Below are positions 58,301-64,000 of a stretch of 64,000 bases of DNA, piece by piece. The DNA comes from Spisula solida (Eukaryota > Mollusca > Bivalvia > Venerida > Mactridae): the NCBI GenBank assembly GCA_947247005.1, contig OX365953.1, forward strand, positions 4,593,001 to 4,657,000, in the 5' to 3' direction. Every line of letters starts with the position of its first letter. Positions within the stretch are counted from its first letter, which is position 1. The position numbers were made by a program, and so were the translations under genes. Under the pieces are notes generated by a model, which saw nothing but the letters and a program-made list of their open reading frames with translations, was not told where the DNA came from and did not search any database.

Positions 58301-61300
58301 ATTACAACAGTTAATTTCACAGCCAACTAGATCCATCCAATCTATAATTCCTGGAAATAATGCGTAACTATGGTTAAAATCAAGTATTAATGTGAATTTT
58401 CATTGCTATCATACCAATGGTCAAGGAGTACTAGCACAGACAAACTCGGTAACATCTATCTAGACACACATCCAGTACACAATATCTGTATATATGTGGG
58501 GGAAATAAATCTACAGACACATCTAAAAGGCAAGAAGGGGAGTCCTAGGGAAAACCTTGGCAGTATATTCTTTATCTAACAACAAACATTAGTTAGCTCT
58601 TGGAATGAGCATAAACTTCAAAAACTAAAGTCATTTAATAAACACATCAAGAATCTTATGTTACTTACCAATACATGTTCATAGACAAGTCCTGCTGAGC
58701 CAAGAACTTCCGGAGTCAGATCATCAACAGAGTTCATGGCAATACCACCACATGCTAGAGTAAGACGTTCCATGTTACGTCTCTTAGCACGACGTAGTCC
58801 AACAATGCCTTCTTTAGCCAACATGTCCAAGGACATAGGATCAATACCCTACAGATATAATACAAGTCATTAAGAATTGCAAACAATACAGAAGTCCCCT
58901 ATCGGTTTGAAGCCATTTTCAATGTTTCTGTCGCCATAGCAACCACAAATGAGTTATGGCCGGATCCAAATTTGGGCATATTTTCACTCTTTCTGTCGCT
59001 ATAGCAACCACAATTTTTGTCAGAATCAAAATATTTTTAAATGTGCATAATGCCCTTATTGCCCCCTATCCACATACCAAGTTTCATAAACATAGCTACA
59101 GTTCTGACCCTAACCAGTTTTCTTTGAATTAATTATTCAACCAGTAATAACTTGCGCTCTCGAAACAACTGGCAACTACCCCACTTGTAAAGGACAAGAC
59201 CGTAGCCAAACCCAGATCATCGAAAGACCTGTACAAACAAGACTGCGTTCAATAAACGCTTATGCCCCCTGTGGAAGCCTTGTCCATAAACAAGTAAGTC
59301 CAAAATTAGGTCAAGGTGAAGGTCAAAATGGGGTTAGGTGATACAGGCGTGTGGAGAGTGTTCATATACAACATCAATGCAAGTATGGAAGCTTTGTAGC
59401 AAGCCATATTAATGCTAGAAGAAACGGTCAATTTGGGTTAACCGGACGGACAAACGAACGAACGGACGGACAGGTGCTTCACTATATGCCTCCCGATCTA
59501 TCGATACGGGGGCATAAAAAAATATTGATAACATTAAGTCGGACAGGCAAAGCAGCACTCAATTTAACCTGCAGAGCACAGAAAACATACAAGGCTCAAT
59601 GACCAACACACAACAGAATGAGAAAAAGATCTGCCCAAGTCCCAGCTGTCAAAAAGCGGAACCTAAGCTTATAATTTGAAATAGATGTCACACCTTTTGA
59701 TTGATAACAATGAATCCTTTCTTATTTCCATCACAAACATGCTTCTTCAAGTCGATAATTTTCTTTACTCGGTCGTCAATAAACTGACGTTCAGCTTGTA
59801 CAAGCTTCTCTCTCTCTTCAGCACTCTTGTAGAAGAATCCAGAGTTCACTTCACTGTAATGTATGTAGTATAACGTGTTCATGCTCAACTTAATTTAGCA
59901 GTAACCAGTTTTAGGCAGTGAATATAAAATTCTTAACAGGTAATGTTACTTAAAACTGCTGGCTGCTTTAAAGTAACCACATTTGATATATCCCTCAAAT
60001 TAACATACATTACACCTATGAAGACAAACATTCTTACAGTCAAATTTCTTTAAAATCAAGAAAATTCCTAACACTGAAAGCTTGCTTCTAAAATAATTTT
60101 CTAAATTACGACTCCAAAGGTGTGACTGATTACTTACGTTTTTTCGTACTCTAACGAAACATTACAAGTGAGGATGTAGGCATCTTCCGTTCTTTTCCTC
60201 ATGTCTGGATGACGAGCGCCGTGATCCAACACTATACCTTTCACCAAACTGTAACATACATAATTATACATGGTTCATACACAATTCACACACCAAAATT
60301 GAAGGACTTTTCTAGGTTTATCAAGGTAGAATTTGTATTTTCAAGGCCTTTTCCCAAAGGTTTACGAAGGTAAAATTGTACAATTTCGGCTCTTTAGAAT
60401 ATAACCTACATTATGAGCCAATGAAAACGCCGCATTTTCGCGGTTAGATGAAAATTTAATCATTAAAATTTTCTCTTCACAGACTTGACGTCATGCGTTG
60501 GCGCTAATTTCTATCGGCCAATCAGAATGCAGAATGTTATATTCTAAGTTAGTTAGAACATATTAAGTAAATTTTAATGACTAAAAAGGCCTCGCTTCGC
60601 TTCGCTCGCTCCGACCTTTTTAATCATTAAAATTTACTTAATATGTTCTAACTAAAACTTAGTGCTGGATAAATGAAAATTATTTTTATCAGACTGTTCT
60701 GTTGCTTCTCAATACATACTTCAAGGCTGTTTGCCTGTGTTCAAGGGTTTTTCCTTAAATTCAAGTTCCATTTTGGCATTTTTTCAAGGCAGCACTAAAT
60801 TCAAGTACTTTTCAAGTTTGAAACCAAATTCAAGGACTTTTCAAGGCCTGTGCGAACCTTGTAATATACTCCAGTTACTCCTGGTCATTTATCTCTACAT
60901 ACTATAAACAGGGGTTCCGCTAGTTTCTGAATCTGAAGGGTCATTTTTGATACGTTTGACTAAATTTTACCATCTTATAAGCAAAATACCCATGGGTTCA
61001 AGAGAATATTACCCTTCAAACCAAAATCTTAGGGTCAAAATGTGGCTTTTCTTTATTAATCGGGCACAATAACTAAGTGTGACCATAATTGACAGAGAGT
61101 GGAAGGGGTACTACTGAGGCCTAATGCCCAATCCCGATTTTAACGAATCAAAAGTCTGTATCAGGTGCCATTAGCACACATCCCTACACCAAATCTCAGT
61201 TTAAACATTGTTCTTTTGCTAAATTTCAGCTTATGAAATTTCAAATGACCATAACTTTGTCAAAACTTGGAACTTTTTCATCAAATAACTTTTATTCTCA

Positions 61301-63784
61301 GCACTGTATAATGTAGCCAATCCGAATTTCCAGATTATGCCGCAACTGTAGAACCCCTGAAGTGGATGGTCTAACGAGGCCAAAATGTTAATATCACACA
61401 CTGATGTATCGAGTCCAACTTTGACCATATTCAGTCTCGCACAAATGTAAGTAGCACAATTATATCAAATGATTGCAGACTTATGGAAAGTTGAAATCTG
61501 GTTTAAATTAACACTAATACTTCATTTCCATCAAGAACAAACGTTTACAATCAGTTTCATACTGAAATGATTGCTATGGTAACTTATGTTGCTATGGTAA
61601 CTTATGTTGCTATGGTAACCTACACAGTATCCATGTCAGTCTTGTGTTGCATCTCCATGATTTCTACCATATGAAGATCAATAGGTTCCTTGTCAACTTT
61701 GATTGATAGGACAGCATCAACAACATGCTAGAAATACAAGTACAGTACAATATTTAATACAAAGATGACCACCTCAAAATTAAGACCATCCTTAAAGGCT
61801 TTAATAATATTTCATTTTAATGGAAAAAAAATTTTTGTTAAAAAAATAAGTTCTATATTTTAATGCTTTTTTAGACTGAATTTCTAGAGGAAAACAAACA
61901 CTTGATACATTTTATATAAAATCCCAGGTCCATTCTTTTATATATAGTGTTAAAATTAATTCAACACAATACCTCAGTAAGAAGATCTGCCAAGTCTTGG
62001 TGAACCTTTGTCCTCAGAGACGTCTTTGCAACTTGAATCAGAGTGTCTCTATCAACCTCACGTTTCACTTTCACGTCTTCCAGAACTTGTAATGCCTTGT
62101 TGCGTGCCAATTCAAATCCCTCGGTGATCAGACGTGGATGAAGACCCTGATTATAATTACATAAAAGGGCATGAGATAATTGAAATGGGGCAAAATAAGA
62201 AGTCTTTGATAAGTTCAAGATCACCTACAGTATTAATCGTAATAGTTTTTAGTAGAAATCAGACAATTAACTTGTCGACATAAATGATGTCTGGTTCATT
62301 CCTGAAGATAAAGATGTTAGCGCACCATAGGGTGTTTAGACTTACTAAAATAACTAACATAATTATTGACAGGACAGAAAAACATGCTATATTCATGCCA
62401 GTCAAATGTTGTCATACTGCAACAAGGGTACTATGAATAATAAATATGTATGTATCTGTTTAGAAACAATGACAGGTCAACTGTAACTGATCCTTTGGTT
62501 TAAGTGCAAGCTTAATTCTAATTAAAAGTTGTGTCATAGCTCTGAGCATTACATAATCAAGAGGTTGAACATTCTAAATCTGGATATTTCTTACTAAAAA
62601 CTACAGGTAAACCAAATAAGAAAGCATTTCATGGAGGGTGAATAACTGAATATTTTACCAATCAGTAGAAAATCTTGCACTTGTTTAATATGATAGTATG
62701 TAACTGTAAACTGTTTAATGTTTCTTTTTGATCATTAATTTGGGTCTTTTGCCGTTTCTCAACATGCAACATGTTTTTCTGTAAGCCTATACAATGCTGC
62801 TGTTTTCCTTGACTTACTGTTTAATGTATAGATACAATGAATGTAAGAATTACCTCAGAAATGTAAAGATCAGCTTGTTTCAGCAGTTCACCAATGATAA
62901 GTACGTTAGACGTAGTCCCATCACCAGTAATGTCATCTTGGGCTGTTGCAACACGAGCAATCAATGATGCTGTAGGATGTTGAATTTGCTGAAACAAATC
63001 AAAATTGTATCATCATAAAGCTAAATAGATAAAAATATTGTTTCAAACTGTAACTATGAGATGTCAGTAAAACACATATGCTCCCATGGCAGCTCAATCG
63101 TCAGAAATTGTAAAGGTCACTGACCTTTGACCTACTGACCTCAAAATCTATAGGGGCATCTACTGTTGACCAACCTCCATGTAAAGTTTGAAGATCCTAG
63201 TAGGTTAAAGCGTTCTTGAGTTATTGAACGGAAACCATTTTATACGACCGACCGACAGACAGACATGTGCAAAGCAATATACCCCCTCATCGAAGATGGG
63301 GGGCATAACTATGAGATGAGGATGCAAACTTTTAGTAAGGCAATAGCACATATATAAACACTCCCGGACAGAGCTGCATCAATCACCAGTGGCAGAATGA
63401 TGTCAAAGAAAAACAACAGACTGGTATTTTCTGACAAACTTGGAATTTCCATTACAATGACAGTGGTTATGACTCTTGGCGAACTCCTGTTTAATCCCCG
63501 ACTGATTTCAATCAACAAGGTATCATTTTAAAGCTGAATAATAAATCTCTTGCATAAACTTATTAGTTTTTGCCTATGTAAATTAAAACAGAAGATATAA
63601 GGTATTAAGAACAAATAGGATTTCGCGAGATTACAGAAGACTGCCATGAGATATTGTGAGATTAGGTAATCTTTCCAATCTTGTATTTTTAGATCTTTGG
63701 TCCTGAAAACGGGATCTCACCATTTCATGCAGTAGAACATTTCCATCCTTAGTCAACTTGATATCACCAGACCCAGACACAAGC
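55388..63784 (-). CDS. CCT6: Chaperonin TRiC/CCT subunit zeta (CCT6), partial at 5' end
   Basis: Subunit of the cytosolic group II chaperonin that folds actin, tubulin and other proteins using ATP (family knowledge). Eleven minus-strand exons: 63721-63784, 62854-62988, 61973-62146, 61624-61727, 60138-60248, 59694-59853, 58669-58848, 58037-58277, 57490-57633, 56980-57052 and 55388-55463. Phases agree, giving 486 residues plus about 45 missing at the right edge (human CCT6A is 531). Visible motifs are [16 protein letters not shown], the nucleotide-binding [77 protein letters not shown], the VLPGAGAFE ATPase-domain motif and [10 protein letters not shown] at the end. All introns are GT-AG except the one after 57490, which uses GC (ACAG|GCGAGT). 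Introns hold SINE and TIR elements. Confidence 0.94.
55561..55828. mobile_element. TIR element, 'cccctaccggttt' family, copy 2
   Basis: Left 'aatcccctaccggtttgagg', right 'caaaaaccggtaggggaat': clear inverted ends. The flank 'attaagaattgcaa(g/a)caatacag' before it is shared with 58862-58890, so the mobile unit may start earlier. It lies in the last CCT6 intron. Confidence 0.82.
56602..56840 (-). mobile_element. tRNA-derived SINE, family S3, copy 2
   Basis: About 93% like 30158-30400 by eye. The minus-strand head is 'gatagcctagtggttgagcg' with B box 'gggttcgatccct'. It sits next to CCT6 exon 10 in the last intron. Confidence 0.88.
58862..59105 (+). mobile_element. TIR element, 'cccctaccggttt' family, copy 3, incomplete
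   Basis: Begins 'agtcccctatcggtttgaag' and holds 'tgccccctatccacatacca' and 'agtttcataaacatagct', then stops without the right inverted end. The interior has a partial duplication ('gtcgccatagcaaccacaa' and 'gtcgctatagcaaccacaa'). It lies in a CCT6 intron. Confidence 0.72.
59233..59520 (+). repeat. Interspersed repeat family A (copy 3)
   Basis: Starts 'aagactgcgttcaataaacg' and ends 'atcgatacgggggcataaaa'. It joins in one unit the parts found separately at 19130 and 19600, so it is the most complete copy. It lies in a CCT6 intron. Confidence 0.8.
60551..60657. repeat. Foldback element with about 40-bp arms
   Basis: Left 'agttagaacatattaagtaa' + 'attttaatga' is mirrored by right 'tcattaaaat' + 'ttacttaatatgttctaact'. 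The loop is rich in 'cttcgctcgct'. It lies in a CCT6 intron. Confidence 0.85.
63070..63308 (-). repeat. Interspersed repeat family B (copy 2)
   Basis: The minus strand of this stretch matches 43510-43745 ('tgtctgtcggtcggtcgtat' region, 'caataactcaagaacgct'). It ends near 'gatggggggcataact'. It lies in the CCT6 intron before exon 62854-62988. Confidence 0.65.
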
Positions 63785-64000
63785 CTGAAAAGTATAAATA
63801 CACGTCATGTGTAACACTGTCAACATTCTCAATGTAAACTATTGATGGCGACCAACCTCTTGATCTTTTTTAAGTTACTGAAAGAAACCTGTTTTGTCCA
63901 TTCATTCATGACCTAATCTCAAATAAATATAGGGGGTTATCTACTGGAGGAATACCAGTCATGATGTACCCAAACCTGTTGCCAAACTAAAGCGCACCCA
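63785..64000. other. Start of a CCT6 intron running off the window
   Basis: Should be intron upstream of the first CCT6 exon seen here. The N-terminal exon of the family (about 45 residues) was not found in these 216 bases, and nothing else stands out. Confidence 0.6.

Overview
This is eukaryotic, intron-rich, AT-leaning nuclear DNA packed with short interspersed and tandem repeats. The repeat families and overall style suggest a mollusc, most likely a bivalve. That assignment is an inference, since no marker gene here fixes the species. No prokaryotic or organellar features, CRISPR arrays or rRNA genes were seen. Sequences that look like tRNA genes are the heads of tRNA-derived SINEs.

Five protein-coding genes were assembled exon by exon, using GT/AG borders, intron phase and family similarity. 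(1) BUD23, minus strand, 1042-10488: ten exons, with the final short exon apparently beyond the left edge. It encodes the 18S rRNA N7-guanine methyltransferase. (2) DNAJC30, plus strand, 10748-11626: an intronless mitochondrial J-protein, head to head with BUD23 across 259 bp that hold an ETS/GABP-type motif. (3) VPS37 (ESCRT-I subunit, B/C type), minus strand, 18665-23424, four coding exons. (4) SART3, plus strand, 25913-53994: 22 exons, 984 residues, HAT repeats plus two RRMs, a U4/U6 snRNP recycling factor. (5) CCT6 (TRiC/CCT zeta), minus strand, 55388-63784: eleven exons, with the 5' end beyond the right edge. SART3 and CCT6 are convergent, as are DNAJC30 and VPS37.

The genes are housekeeping and do not form one pathway. 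BUD23 and DNAJC30 are also neighbours in the human 7q11.23 (Williams-Beuren) region, so this pair looks like an ancient divergent unit.

Introns and intergenic DNA are filled with tRNA-derived SINEs, many terminal-inverted-repeat elements (several with target-site duplications of 2, 5, 6 or 8 bp), a decayed LINE 3' end, recent local duplications and at least nine tandem arrays. The most unusual signal is that two arrays, in BUD23 and SART3, are built from the last bases of a coding exon plus its 5' splice site. The gene is therefore followed by about 9 and about 55 extra copies of its own splice donor. In both cases an in-frame stop follows the true donor at once, so use of any downstream copy would give an unproductive mRNA.
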